64,000 nt of DNA. It comes from Bacillota bacterium. Its GTDB lineage: Bacteria > Bacillota > Clostridia > Lachnospirales > Lachnospiraceae. Shown here one piece after another: positions 37,956-46,065 of the stretch. Within the stretch, counting starts at the first letter, position 1. Each line of letters begins with the position of its first letter. The translations under genes were made by a program, and so were the position numbers. The notes under the pieces are model-generated. The model worked only from the letters and a program-made list of their open reading frames with translations. It ran no database searches and had not been told where the DNA came from. The stretch is from positions 1 through 64,000 of the forward strand of contig JAEWYQ010000074.1 in the NCBI GenBank assembly GCA_023395555.1, given 5' to 3'.

Positions 37956-38618
37956 ATGACAGCCAGACTTAGTTTTGAGCATGAGCTCCAGGTATTAAAG
38001 GAAAACCTGATTGAAATGGGCCAGCTCATTGAAAATGCGATAGAAAAGACTTTAATTGCTTTTGAGACCCAGAATGAGGACTTGGCAAAGGAAATCATAC
38101 AGGAAGACAGAAATGTAAATGATATAGAAAAGACCATTGAGGCAAGATGCCTTTCCTTAATCCTGAAGCAGCAGCCGGTTGCCAGGGATCTTCGCATTGT
38201 TACCACCGCACTGAAGGTAGTAACGGATATGGAGAGAATTGGAGATCATGCCGCGGATATCGCGGAGTTAATTATCCGGGAGAGGCGGGAGCCGGTTTAT
38301 GATCTGGTAAAGCATATTCCTGAGATGGGCAAGGTATCCAAGGAGATGGTACACGATGCGGTGGCGGCCTTTACCAGTGTAAATGTGACGGAGGCCAGAG
38401 AGATTATGAAAAGAGATGACGTGGTAGATGATTTATTTGACAAGGTAAAGGAAGAGGTAGCCATGCTTCTTCGTACCACCTCGGAGCATGTGGACCAGTG
38501 TGTTGATATTTTAATGATCGCAAAGTATTTTGAACGAATTGGGGATCATGCGGTGAACATCTGTGAATGGACGGAATTTCATGAGACAGGATCGGTGAAT
38601 AATATTAGAATTTTGTAG
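37956..38618 (+). CDS. phoU: phosphate signalling regulator PhoU
   Basis: 220 residues, two three-helix bundles. Each carries the metal motif E-D-R/K-x-x-x-D: ILQEDRNVNDIEKT-like (EDRNVNDIE) in the first and MKRDDVVDDLFDKV in the second. GDHAADIAE and GDHAVNICEW are the paired family signatures. It links PstSCAB to PhoR and dampens phosphate uptake. It lies 64 bases after pstB. Confidence 0.94.
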   Translation: MTARLSFEHELQVLKENLIEMGQLIENAIEKTLIAFETQNEDLAKEIIQEDRNVNDIEKTIEARCLSLILKQQPVARDLRIVTTALKVVTDMERIGDHAADIAELIIRERREPVYDLVKHIPEMGKVSKEMVHDAVAAFTSVNVTEAREIMKRDDVVDDLFDKVKEEVAMLLRTTSEHVDQCVDILMIAKYFERIGDHAVNICEWTEFHETGSVNNIRIL

Positions 38619-38685
38619 AAAGAGCTGGTAAAAGATTGTGCATAGCAGAAATTCTTCCGGCTTTGAAGGAGGCATGGTTATCCGT

Positions 38686-39372
38686 ATGGAAAAAATCTAT
38701 GTAATTGAGGACGATGAGAATATCAGAGAGCTTCTTAAAATAGCGCTGGAGGGGTTTGGCTACAAGATCAAAGCCTATGAGGCGGCTGAGCCGGCCTTAT
38801 TGGAGATGAAGGAGGCCCCCCCGGATCTGGCAATATTTGATCTGATGCTGCCGGGTATGGATGGATTGGCGGCAATCCGTATGCTGAGACAGGATATCCA
38901 GCTTAAGAATGTCCCGGTGATCTGTCTTACGGCAAAGGATAAGGAGCTGGATAAGGTGATGGGCCTGGATGTAGGGGCAGATGATTATATAACCAAGCCC
39001 TTTGGGGTTCTGGAGCTGGCGGCTCGAATCCGATCCCTTCTGCGCAGATCCAGAAACGAGGATGTGAGTGATATTATTGTGGTGGATTCCCTTAAGATCA
39101 ATCCTCAGACCAGGGAGGTAACCAATCATGGAGTGCCTGTTGAGCTGACCTATAAGGAGTATGAGCTGCTGATGTACCTGATTGAGCACGATGTACGGGT
39201 AGTGAGCAGGGATGAGCTGCTGAATCAGATCTGGGGCTATGAATATGACGGGGAATCCAGAACCCTGGACATCCATATCAGGACCTTAAGGCAGAAGCTG
39301 GGTTCCATCGGAACGGAGCATATCAAAACGGTAAGGAGTGTGGGCTACCGGTTTTCGAAAGCTAAGGATTGA
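38686..39372 (+). CDS. phoP: phosphate response regulator, OmpR/PhoB type
   Basis: 228 residues. The receiver has EDD at 8-10, D52 in AIFDLMLPG, T in ICLTAKD and K in YITKPFG. The winged-helix DNA-binding domain ends RTLRQKLGSIGTEHIKTVRS and GYRFSKA. ATG 38686 (MEKIYVIEDD) is chosen from the conserved start, though the AGGAGG at 38667-38672 lies 13 bases away. It overlaps or touches the kinase gene that follows. The location after pst-phoU marks it as the phosphate regulator. Confidence 0.9.
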   Translation: MEKIYVIEDDENIRELLKIALEGFGYKIKAYEAAEPALLEMKEAPPDLAIFDLMLPGMDGLAAIRMLRQDIQLKNVPVICLTAKDKELDKVMGLDVGADDYITKPFGVLELAARIRSLLRRSRNEDVSDIIVVDSLKINPQTREVTNHGVPVELTYKEYELLMYLIEHDVRVVSRDELLNQIWGYEYDGESRTLDIHIRTLRQKLGSIGTEHIKTVRSVGYRFSKAKD

Positions 39373-39425
39373 GCATAGGGAAAACAGGATGCAGCCGCAG
39401 AAATATAGTAATCGGCGAGGATAGT

Positions 39426-40847
39426 ATGAAGAAAGCAATTTTCCAGAGGTTTATTATGATTGTATCACTGGCGCTGGTTCTGTGCGGCAGTATTTTTGGT
39501 GTGGCCATAAGCTGGATTATCATAGCCAGAACAGAGGAAAATATGCTTTATACCGTGAGAATTATGGATCATGGTCTGGAATATGATGAAAATCTAAAGA
39601 GCCAGGTAGATGAGCTGAAGCTGGTTAAGGGCAATGAAATGACACGCTTTACCGTGATTGATCTCCAGGGCAGGGTGGTGGCGGACAGCGAGGTGTCTGA
39701 CAGCGCCGAGATGGAGAACCACAGTGACCGGGAGGAAGTGGCGGAAGCGCTGGCCTCCGGGATCGGATATTCCAGGCGCAGATCTGAGACGTTGGATATA
39801 TCCATGCTGTATGTCGCCAGTATTTCGTATAACGGGGATTATATCGTCCGTATGGCGGTCCCCTTTTCCGGGGCGGAGCAGTATACCGGCCTTCTGATCC
39901 CTGCAATTCTTATCAGCATCGGCATTACCCTGCTGCTCTCGGTGGTGGTTGCCAACCGATTTGCTGATTCTGTCACAAGACCCTTGAAGGAAATCGCAGG
40001 AGAGCTGAATAAGCTATCCCAGGAAAAGCCGGAATTTCATTTTAAAAAATATGACTACGGAGAAATGAATGTAATTGCGGATACGACCATGAAGATGTCC
40101 CGGGCCGTGAAGGAATCCATGGACCGGATTGAATTTGAACGTATGGTGCGTCAGGAGTTCTTCTCCAATGCATCCCATGAATTAAAGACACCTCTGACCT
40201 CGATCCGGGGATACCTGGAGCTGCTGGAGAATAATCTGGTAACGGATGAGAACAGCAAGAGGGATTTTCTTACCAGAATAAAAAAAGAAACCTCCAATAT
40301 GACCAATCTGATTAATGATATTCTGATGATATCAAGGCTTGAGACAAAGGAGGCGGAGGTTACCTTATCCGATGTACGCCTGGCACCGCTTGTAAAGGAG
40401 GTGTGTGCTTCTCTGGAGCCGCTGGCCAGGGAATACCAGGTCAGCATCGAGAGCAACTGCCGCCCGCTGATGATCTATGCCAATATGCAGCAGATGAGGG
40501 AATTGCTGAATAATCTCATGGTGAATGCCATCAAATACAATAAGCCCATGGGGAAGGTGTGGATCACTGTATCCTCAGAGCAGAAGGACATTATCATCAT
40601 GGTTGAGGATACCGGAGTAGGGATACCGGAAGATGCAAGGCAGAGAATTTTTGAGCGCTTTTACCGGGTGGATAAGGGCCGCAGCAAGAAGGTGGGAGGA
40701 ACCGGTCTGGGACTTTCCATTGTGAAGCATATTGTTAATTATTACGGGGGCTCCGTGGAGTTAGAGAGCAGGGTGATGGAAGGGTCCAAATTCACAGTCC
40801 GCCTTCCGAAGGAACCCGTGAAAGCGTTAGAGCAGGCTGAGCGGTAA
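39426..40847 (+). CDS. phoR: phosphate sensor histidine kinase PhoR-like
   Basis: 473 residues: an N-terminal membrane helix (FIMIVSLALVLCGSIFG), an extracellular PAS-like loop, a second helix (LLIPAILISIGITLLLSVVV), then HAMP and the kinase core. The phospho-His is in NASHELKTPLTSIRGYLE. The N, G1 and G2 boxes are LLNNLMVNAIKYN, VEDTGVGIP and GGTGLGLSIVKHIV. It is the partner of the regulator just before it. ATG 39426 starts MKKAIFQRF. A terminator follows 29 bases downstream. Confidence 0.9.
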   Translation: MKKAIFQRFIMIVSLALVLCGSIFGVAISWIIIARTEENMLYTVRIMDHGLEYDENLKSQVDELKLVKGNEMTRFTVIDLQGRVVADSEVSDSAEMENHSDREEVAEALASGIGYSRRRSETLDISMLYVASISYNGDYIVRMAVPFSGAEQYTGLLIPAILISIGITLLLSVVVANRFADSVTRPLKEIAGELNKLSQEKPEFHFKKYDYGEMNVIADTTMKMSRAVKESMDRIEFERMVRQEFFSNASHELKTPLTSIRGYLELLENNLVTDENSKRDFLTRIKKETSNMTNLINDILMISRLETKEAEVTLSDVRLAPLVKEVCASLEPLAREYQVSIESNCRPLMIYANMQQMRELLNNLMVNAIKYNKPMGKVWITVSSEQKDIIIMVEDTGVGIPEDARQRIFERFYRVDKGRSKKVGGTGLGLSIVKHIVNYYGGSVELESRVMEGSKFTVRLPKEPVKALEQAER

Positions 40848-40875
40848 CAAGAAGCAATTTTTATAGATAAACAAC

Positions 40876-40910
40876 AGGCCCCTCTCCCGAAAGAAAGAGG
40901 GGCCTTATCA
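40876..40910 (+). terminator. terminator of the pst-pho cluster
   Basis: AGGCCCCTCT / AGAGGGGCCT, a ten-base perfect GC-rich stem, loop CCCGAAAGAA, then TTAT. It is between convergent genes and can act on both strands. Confidence 0.88.
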
Positions 40911-40931
40911 GGTTCTTTTTATGTAGGCCTG

Positions 40932-41855
40932 TTATTTTACGATAGCGCCGACATAGGAGCTGCGGAAGGTAACGCCTCCTGCGTTGGGGAATAAAGGAGT
41001 TCTGCCTTCCTTGACCAGGCTGCCGTCATCCACAACGGAAGCCACTTCTTTTCCGTCAATTTTAACCTGGATTGTAACCTGGGTATCATCCTCATTATTC
41101 TGCAGGGTAACCTCAAAATCATGGGGCTTGCCATCGGCCATGGGCCAGCTGAACTCTCCGAACGCATCGTCATATCCGGAACGTCCCAGGAAGAAGGTGC
41201 TCATATCACCCCAGGAGATAAGGGAATAGCCGGTTTGACCATCGGTAAAGCCTTTGTCTGCCAGGCTGGAGCGGAACAGGCACAGGAATTCGGAATCCCA
41301 CCAGGTGCCTTCCTCCATGGATACCTCTGCAAAATCAGTAAACTGAAGATTGAATTTAATGGTGCCGTTCTTTGCTTCCTCGGTTAATCTCACCGCAGCC
41401 GCTTTACCGGACTCTGCGGAACCAAAATCCAGTCCGTTTGCTGTAAGGGTATAAGCACCGCCGTCATCCTCCCATTTGGAGGCGTCCGCCAGATAATCGG
41501 CAACGGTGATTTCCTTATTCTCAGGAGCTGTAGAGGACTGTGCACTGCCAATTTCTACTCCCTTTGAATCAAATCCGCTGACCACTGCTCCTAAGTATTT
41601 GGCGCGTAAGGTAATTCCGCCTGCTTCCGGATATAAATTCGGTCTTTCCTTTTTTATCTGTGTTCCATCATCTACAACGGAAACGATACTTACTCCGTCA
41701 ACCGCAACCGTCAGCTGAACCTGGGTATTGTCTGCATTGTTTACTGCGGTAAATTCAATCTGATGAGGTTTCCCGTCGGCCAGAGGCCAGTCATAGGTCC
41801 CGAGGAAATCATCATATCCGGAACGTCCCAGGGCAAATTTGCTCATATCACCCGG
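40932..41855 (-). pseudogene. 5'-truncated tandem-repeat jellyroll (concanavalin/LamG-like) protein
   Basis: The ORF lacks a start region. It contains one C-terminal half-repeat followed by a full repeat of about 170 residues. The repeats share GRSGYDD, PMADGKPHDFEV/PLADGKPHQIEF, SVVDDG and GGVTFRSSYVGAIV/GGITLRAKYLGAVV. In the full copy, GDMSTFFLGRSGYDD is preceded by YSLISW; in the first copy the text before GDMSKF is AtuA sequence in another frame. So the 5' part, with any signal peptide and catalytic domain, was lost at about 41846-41856. The repeats look like beta-rich binding modules of a surface or glycan-active protein. Confidence 0.6.
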
Positions 41856-43191
41856 GAAAGATGGACTTTCCGTCGGATATTTTCATCAGATGGTATACGG
41901 AAAATTCATAGACCGGTCCAAAGGAAATATCACTGGGGGCAAAGGGAAAGGCCAGATTTCCCGCGGTAGTCTTTCTTCCCTCGTAATCACAGTGCAGGAA
42001 GGTGGAACGCATACAGGCGCAGATGGCATCCGCAATCTCCTGGGTCCGGGCCAGAGCTTCAAAAACCACACAGACCTCATGACCGTGGAAGGTCTCCGGC
42101 TCCCGGCTTCCCATCACACCATTGATTCCGTAATTATAGTAATTCATCCGGTATTCCTCTTCCGGAATTTCCTTTAGATAGTGAACCACGCTTTGCTTGA
42201 CCTTTGCTTCGATTTCATCCAGGCGGGAAATCAGCAGGGGATCCCGGATGGCTCCGATGACAAAAGTGCGGTATGCAACCTGTCTTGCGCCCTCCAGCTT
42301 CACCTTATACGGTTCATCAGGTATAAACAGGCTTCCCTGTACCCGGACGGTCTCTTCATCCTCCTGGGTAAAGGTACATTCGGTTAAATCCAGGGTGAAG
42401 CCGGGCCCATGCAGGATGCATGGATTCTCTTTCTCATAGAAGGTATGGGCCGCGACACTGGTGACATTACAGCGGCGCACCGGATTTAACGCGCGGACGG
42501 TGAAGGAATTCTCATGTAATATTCCCAGGATACAGTCCTTTGTGGTGCCGGGCTCGGCGCATAAGGCTCCGCATTCCAGAACCTTTCCCATATGATAGCT
42601 CAGCCCCGGATCAAATCCCCCCCGGATGCCCACTGCGGCAAAGATGGACGGATCATAGGCTCTTCCGCATACAATGATATCCGCGCCCTGATCAAGGGCT
42701 TCGATAATGGGTTCGTGGCCCATCTGGGCCACGATGGGGTCCGTTGTGTCCACAATCTCCTCCGTCAGTTCCGGAATATTGGTTCCCATGGGGGAGATAT
42801 CATGGAGTTGAATTGCTTTCTTAACCAAATTCCCGTCCACATCCGCGTGGATGACGGCCAGCCTGGCACAGATGGCTTCTTCCCTCAGGATCTCCTCTAT
42901 AATATCCATGGTCCATTGTACATGAATCCTCGCGCCGGCGCCGCCGGCGGAGCCGAGAATGACAGGAATATGATGTTTGATGCCATTTATTATAATGATG
43001 GACAAATCCTTCTTGGCGGCCATTCTGCTTACAATGCTGACACCCGCACCCAGCTTGTGGGGGCCGGCATCCGTGGAACCTGCATCGACCACGATTGCAT
43101 CCGGATTCATGGCCATGCCATTGAAAAAGGATTCCTCAGGAAAGCCATATCCCAGTATCCCACAGGGAGATAAAATACTACATTTCTTCAC
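41848..43191 (-). CDS. AtuA-type (DUF1446) acyclic terpene utilization family protein
   Basis: 447 residues. Conserved blocks are the N-terminal VVDAGSTDAGPHKLGAG, GSAGGAGARIHVQ, VAQMGHEPIIEALDQGADI, VCGRAYDPSIFAAV, and VLECGALCAEPGTTKDC. The end has AGNLAFPFAPSDISFGPVYE. The family is named for acyclic terpene use in Pseudomonas but occurs widely in Clostridia with an unknown carbon acid substrate. The usual small DUF4387 partner gene is absent, and the stop falls at the deletion junction to the repeat fragment. The last few residues (GKSIFPG) may thus be altered. It is divergent from the GntR gene and has a promoter plus operator of the same motif. Confidence 0.75.
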   Translation of the reverse strand: MKKCSILSPCGILGYGFPEESFFNGMAMNPDAIVVDAGSTDAGPHKLGAGVSIVSRMAAKKDLSIIIINGIKHHIPVILGSAGGAGARIHVQWTMDIIEEILREEAICARLAVIHADVDGNLVKKAIQLHDISPMGTNIPELTEEIVDTTDPIVAQMGHEPIIEALDQGADIIVCGRAYDPSIFAAVGIRGGFDPGLSYHMGKVLECGALCAEPGTTKDCILGILHENSFTVRALNPVRRCNVTSVAAHTFYEKENPCILHGPGFTLDLTECTFTQEDEETVRVQGSLFIPDEPYKVKLEGARQVAYRTFVIGAIRDPLLISRLDEIEAKVKQSVVHYLKEIPEEEYRMNYYNYGINGVMGSREPETFHGHEVCVVFEALARTQEIADAICACMRSTFLHCDYEGRKTTAGNLAFPFAPSDISFGPVYEFSVYHLMKISDGKSIFPG

Positions 43192-43222
43192 TTTTACACC
43201 AGCCTTTTGTATTTTAGTCTAT

Positions 43223-43235
43223 TTGTTTAACAATT
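43223..43235. promoter_or_regulatory. operator copy 1, FadR/GntR type (AtuA promoter)
   Basis: TTGTTTAACAATT fits the FadR-subfamily pattern TNGTNNNACNA. It starts two bases beyond the minus-strand -10 (43243-43238). Confidence 0.7.
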
Positions 43236-43237
43236 GC

Positions 43238-43266
43238 ATTGTATCACTCCGAGATAGCCCTGTCAA
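43238..43266 (-). promoter_or_regulatory. sigma-A promoter of the AtuA-type gene
   Basis: On the minus strand, TTGACA (43266-43261), a 17-base spacer, and TACAAT (43243-43238), immediately followed by an operator. Confidence 0.75.
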
Positions 43267-43386
43267 TATAAATTTATGTTGGTTTTGTACACTATTTATT
43301 TCGAATTTATTTTTATGTTGTTCATTATTTAATATTCCTGGAAAGAAATGTACAAGCTTTTCTTCCCGGTATGCCATATATTATCC

Positions 43387-43415
43387 TTGACAAAAATATG
43401 TAATAATTGTATGAT
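43387..43415 (+). promoter_or_regulatory. sigma-A promoter of the GntR gene
   Basis: TTGACA (43387-43392), a 17-base spacer, and TATGAT (43410-43415), immediately followed by the second operator. Confidence 0.8.
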
Positions 43416-43417
43416 CT

Positions 43418-43430
43418 AATTGTTAAACAA
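43418..43430. promoter_or_regulatory. operator copy 2, FadR/GntR type (gntR promoter)
   Basis: AATTGTTAAACAA is the exact reverse complement of copy 1 and starts two bases after the -10 box. Confidence 0.7.
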
Positions 43431-43471
43431 GGAGTGGAAGAATGCTTATTTAGGAAGGAACGAAGGTTAAT

Positions 43472-44140
43472 ATGAAATTTCCTGCAATAGTGAATGAACG
43501 ACTATCGGACAAGGTTGTCAATGTGATAACGGAACAGATTAAATCGGGACAGCTAAAACCCGGTGACAAGCTTCCCAGCGAGCCGGATCTGGCCAATGCC
43601 CTGCAGGTAAGCCGTGGTATCCTGCGGGAAGCGCTGACCACCCTTCAGGCCAGAAATATTATCTACCGGAAGCCCAAGGAAGGTACCTTTATCAAAACAG
43701 GCGCCCCGGACCTTTTGAATGAGAGCTGGGCCATCTCAATGAAGCAGGCCACCTATCTGGACCTGATTGAGGTGCGGGAATGCATGGAAAAAAGAATCGT
43801 GGAGAAGGTCATTGACCTGGCGACAGAGGAACAGATCAATGAGCTTTATGATTTGATTCAGACAGAGACCACAGCAGAGATGGAGCATTCCGCCGATTAT
43901 TATTTTCATTACCGGCTGGCTGAATTCTCACAGAATACCATCTTTGTCAGCTTTATTGATACTTATTATGATATTTTCAATGAAATCACATCGATTTCAT
44001 CCAGAAAAAATTTGCGCAAGGAAAGCATCAATCAGGAGCATATGGCCATTGTTAATGCCATTAAGGCCAGGGATAAACGGGAGGCAAAGGCCAGCATCCG
44101 TTATCATTTGAATATGGTGAAGGAATCTCTGAAGCCTTAA
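43472..44140 (+). CDS. GntR-family regulator, FadR subfamily (FCD domain)
   Basis: 222 residues. The N-terminal winged helix has LSDKVVNVITEQIKSGQ, then LPSEPDLANALQVSRGILRE and GTFIKTG. An all-helical FCD ligand-binding domain follows, with an Asp/His metal site near DLIEVRECME and the final HLNMVKESL. FadR-type members usually repress catabolic genes and are released by an organic acid ligand. The divergent AtuA gene and following PfkB kinase are the likely targets. Its own promoter carries the same operator, so it is probably autoregulated. Confidence 0.88.
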   Translation: MKFPAIVNERLSDKVVNVITEQIKSGQLKPGDKLPSEPDLANALQVSRGILREALTTLQARNIIYRKPKEGTFIKTGAPDLLNESWAISMKQATYLDLIEVRECMEKRIVEKVIDLATEEQINELYDLIQTETTAEMEHSADYYFHYRLAEFSQNTIFVSFIDTYYDIFNEITSISSRKNLRKESINQEHMAIVNAIKARDKREAKASIRYHLNMVKESLKP

Positions 44141-44189
44141 TACCTGGGAAAGAGCAGCTTATGGCATCGATACGGGAAGAGAGGATAAA

Positions 44190-45086
44190 ATGCGGATATT
44201 AAATTTTGGATCATTAAATCTGGATCATGTATACTCGGTAGATCATTTTGTAACCCCTGGGGAGACCATCTCCTCCCATAAGCTGGAGATCCATTGCGGA
44301 GGAAAGGGTCTGAATCAGTCCATCGCTCTTGCAAAAGCAGGGCTTACGGTACACCATGCGGGGAAAATCGGTTCCGACGGCAGAAGTTTATTAGAATTCC
44401 TGGAGGACTACGGGGTAAATACCGACCATATACAGATCTCCAAATTACGAACCGGCTGCGCAATCATACAAGTGGATAAAAACGGCCAGAATGCCATTCT
44501 GTTGTACGGAGGGGCCAACCATGATACGGATGAATCCCTGATCCGCTCTGTCATTGGCGGTTTCGATAAGGGGGATTGTCTTCTGCTGCAGAATGAGATC
44601 AACCACCTGGGTTTGATCATGGAACAGGCCCATAAGACGGGTATGAAAATCATATTTAACCCATCCCCGGCAGATGACCTTCTGAAGGAATTGCCCCTGG
44701 AATATGTATCCCTCTTTCTTATTAATGAGATAGAAGGGGAGATCATAAGCGGATATCAGGAGCCGGAGGCCATCCTGGAGGAAATCCGCCGCAGATACCC
44801 GGAAAGCGGGGTTTTGCTGACCATGGGAGAAAAGGGAGCGTATTATCAGGACGGGGAGGGAACCTGGCAATGCAATAGCTTCAAGGCAGAGGTGGTTGAT
44901 ACCACTGCCGCCGGTGATACCTTTACCGGTTATTTTCTGGCCGGTTTACTCAATAACCTGCCCATGGAACAGACTCTGAGGCAGGCATCCATGGCTGCGT
45001 CCATTGCGGTATCCAGAGCGGGTGCTGCCGTATCCATCCCTTATCGAAGAGAAGTCCTGAAGCGGTTGAACGAAGAAGCTCTGTAG
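44190..45086 (+). CDS. PfkB/ribokinase-family sugar kinase
   Basis: 298 residues. The N-terminal signature is FGSLNLDHVYSVDHFVTPGE, then GGKGLNQSIALAKAG. The C-terminal signature is VDTTAAGDTFTGYFLAGLL, with catalytic Asp in TAAGD. Members phosphorylate ribose, deoxyribose or related sugars or nucleosides. The closest type is ribokinase. It is 49 bases after the GntR gene and is probably coexpressed with it. With the AtuA gene it suggests a carbohydrate or organic acid pathway, but the substrate is unknown. Confidence 0.85.
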   Translation: MRILNFGSLNLDHVYSVDHFVTPGETISSHKLEIHCGGKGLNQSIALAKAGLTVHHAGKIGSDGRSLLEFLEDYGVNTDHIQISKLRTGCAIIQVDKNGQNAILLYGGANHDTDESLIRSVIGGFDKGDCLLLQNEINHLGLIMEQAHKTGMKIIFNPSPADDLLKELPLEYVSLFLINEIEGEIISGYQEPEAILEEIRRRYPESGVLLTMGEKGAYYQDGEGTWQCNSFKAEVVDTTAAGDTFTGYFLAGLLNNLPMEQTLRQASMAASIAVSRAGAAVSIPYRREVLKRLNEEAL

Positions 45087-45179
45087 AGGGTATACAAAAA
45101 ATTTAGCCCCGGAAGTAAACTCTTTTAAAAAAAATGACGATATATAGTGAAATTGGACTATTTTGGGGGCGTATGGAAG

Positions 45180-46064
45180 ATGAAGAGATTAGGGACTACT
45201 TTTTTTTGCTTATTTTTTCTGGGGGCAGTTGTAACAGAGGCGTATTTTATTCAGAGAGGCAACGGGGATTATATCAGTGTAATCGGAATAGGAGTTGTAT
45301 TGATGATTTCCGGATATCTCCTTTTGGATTCTATCCGCAGTAAGCTGGCAGAACAGGGAAAGAGTATAAGGAATTATTTGGACGGGATGTACCGGGAAGA
45401 GATCCGGCGAAGAGATGAGCAGCTGACGGAGCTGATTCATATTCAGAAGGCAGCCTATGGGTTGACCAAGAAGAATATGACGGCAATAACGGCCCAGCTG
45501 GAGGAAATGCAAAAGCGGGTGGAGACGCTGGAGCTGCTGCAAAGAAAAGGGCTGGAAGGTCAGAAAAATATTCTTAATATAGAAATCAATCATAATAAGA
45601 TGAACACCAAACAGCTGATAAAAGCGGTGAAGGAGACCGGAGATCAGACAGAGACAAGGGAATTGCTTCAAAAAATTGCAGAGAGCATCTCTTCCCTGCA
45701 AAGCATCTCTTACCAGGGGGATATGCAGGAGAAGCAAAAGATAGGGGAATACACACAGGCTCAGGAGGAGACGGCTGCCATTGCATATGACAGCTGGCTG
45801 TCAAAAGAGCCTGCAGCCGCAGAGGAAATGGCTGCGAAAGAATCGATTGCGGAAGGCTGGGATGATTGGGAAGAAGAAAACCCGGAGACCGCTGCATCCA
45901 TTCAGGAGGAGACGGTATCCGGGAAAGAGGAAGAAGCCGCAGGAGCAGGCGAAATCGTGACGGAACAGGCCTCGGCAGCGGAAAGCGTCTCCTTACATGG
46001 CGATCCCAATAAAGCGTTGTCCGCGGATGAAATAGCCCAGCTGTTTGCTTCCTTTGGCCAATAA
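45180..46064 (+). CDS. membrane-anchored coiled-coil protein, unknown function
   Basis: 294 residues. Two N-terminal membrane helices (FFCLFFLGAVVTEAYFI and VIGIGVVLMISGYLLL) leave the rest in the cytoplasm. A charged coiled coil (residues 65-165) precedes an Ala/Glu-rich acidic tail. The last residues LSADEIAQLFASFGQ resemble the N-terminal CheY-binding peptide of FliM/FliN (LSQDEIDALL). The tail motif is seen at the end of other Lachnospiraceae membrane coiled-coil proteins, as I recall. The start at 45180 is inferred; the earlier 45147 reading adds 11 unlikely residues. Conventional function prediction fails. Confidence 0.6.
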   Translation: MKRLGTTFFCLFFLGAVVTEAYFIQRGNGDYISVIGIGVVLMISGYLLLDSIRSKLAEQGKSIRNYLDGMYREEIRRRDEQLTELIHIQKAAYGLTKKNMTAITAQLEEMQKRVETLELLQRKGLEGQKNILNIEINHNKMNTKQLIKAVKETGDQTETRELLQKIAESISSLQSISYQGDMQEKQKIGEYTQAQEETAAIAYDSWLSKEPAAAEEMAAKESIAEGWDDWEEENPETAASIQEETVSGKEEEAAGAGEIVTEQASAAESVSLHGDPNKALSADEIAQLFASFGQ

Positions 46065-46065
46065 C

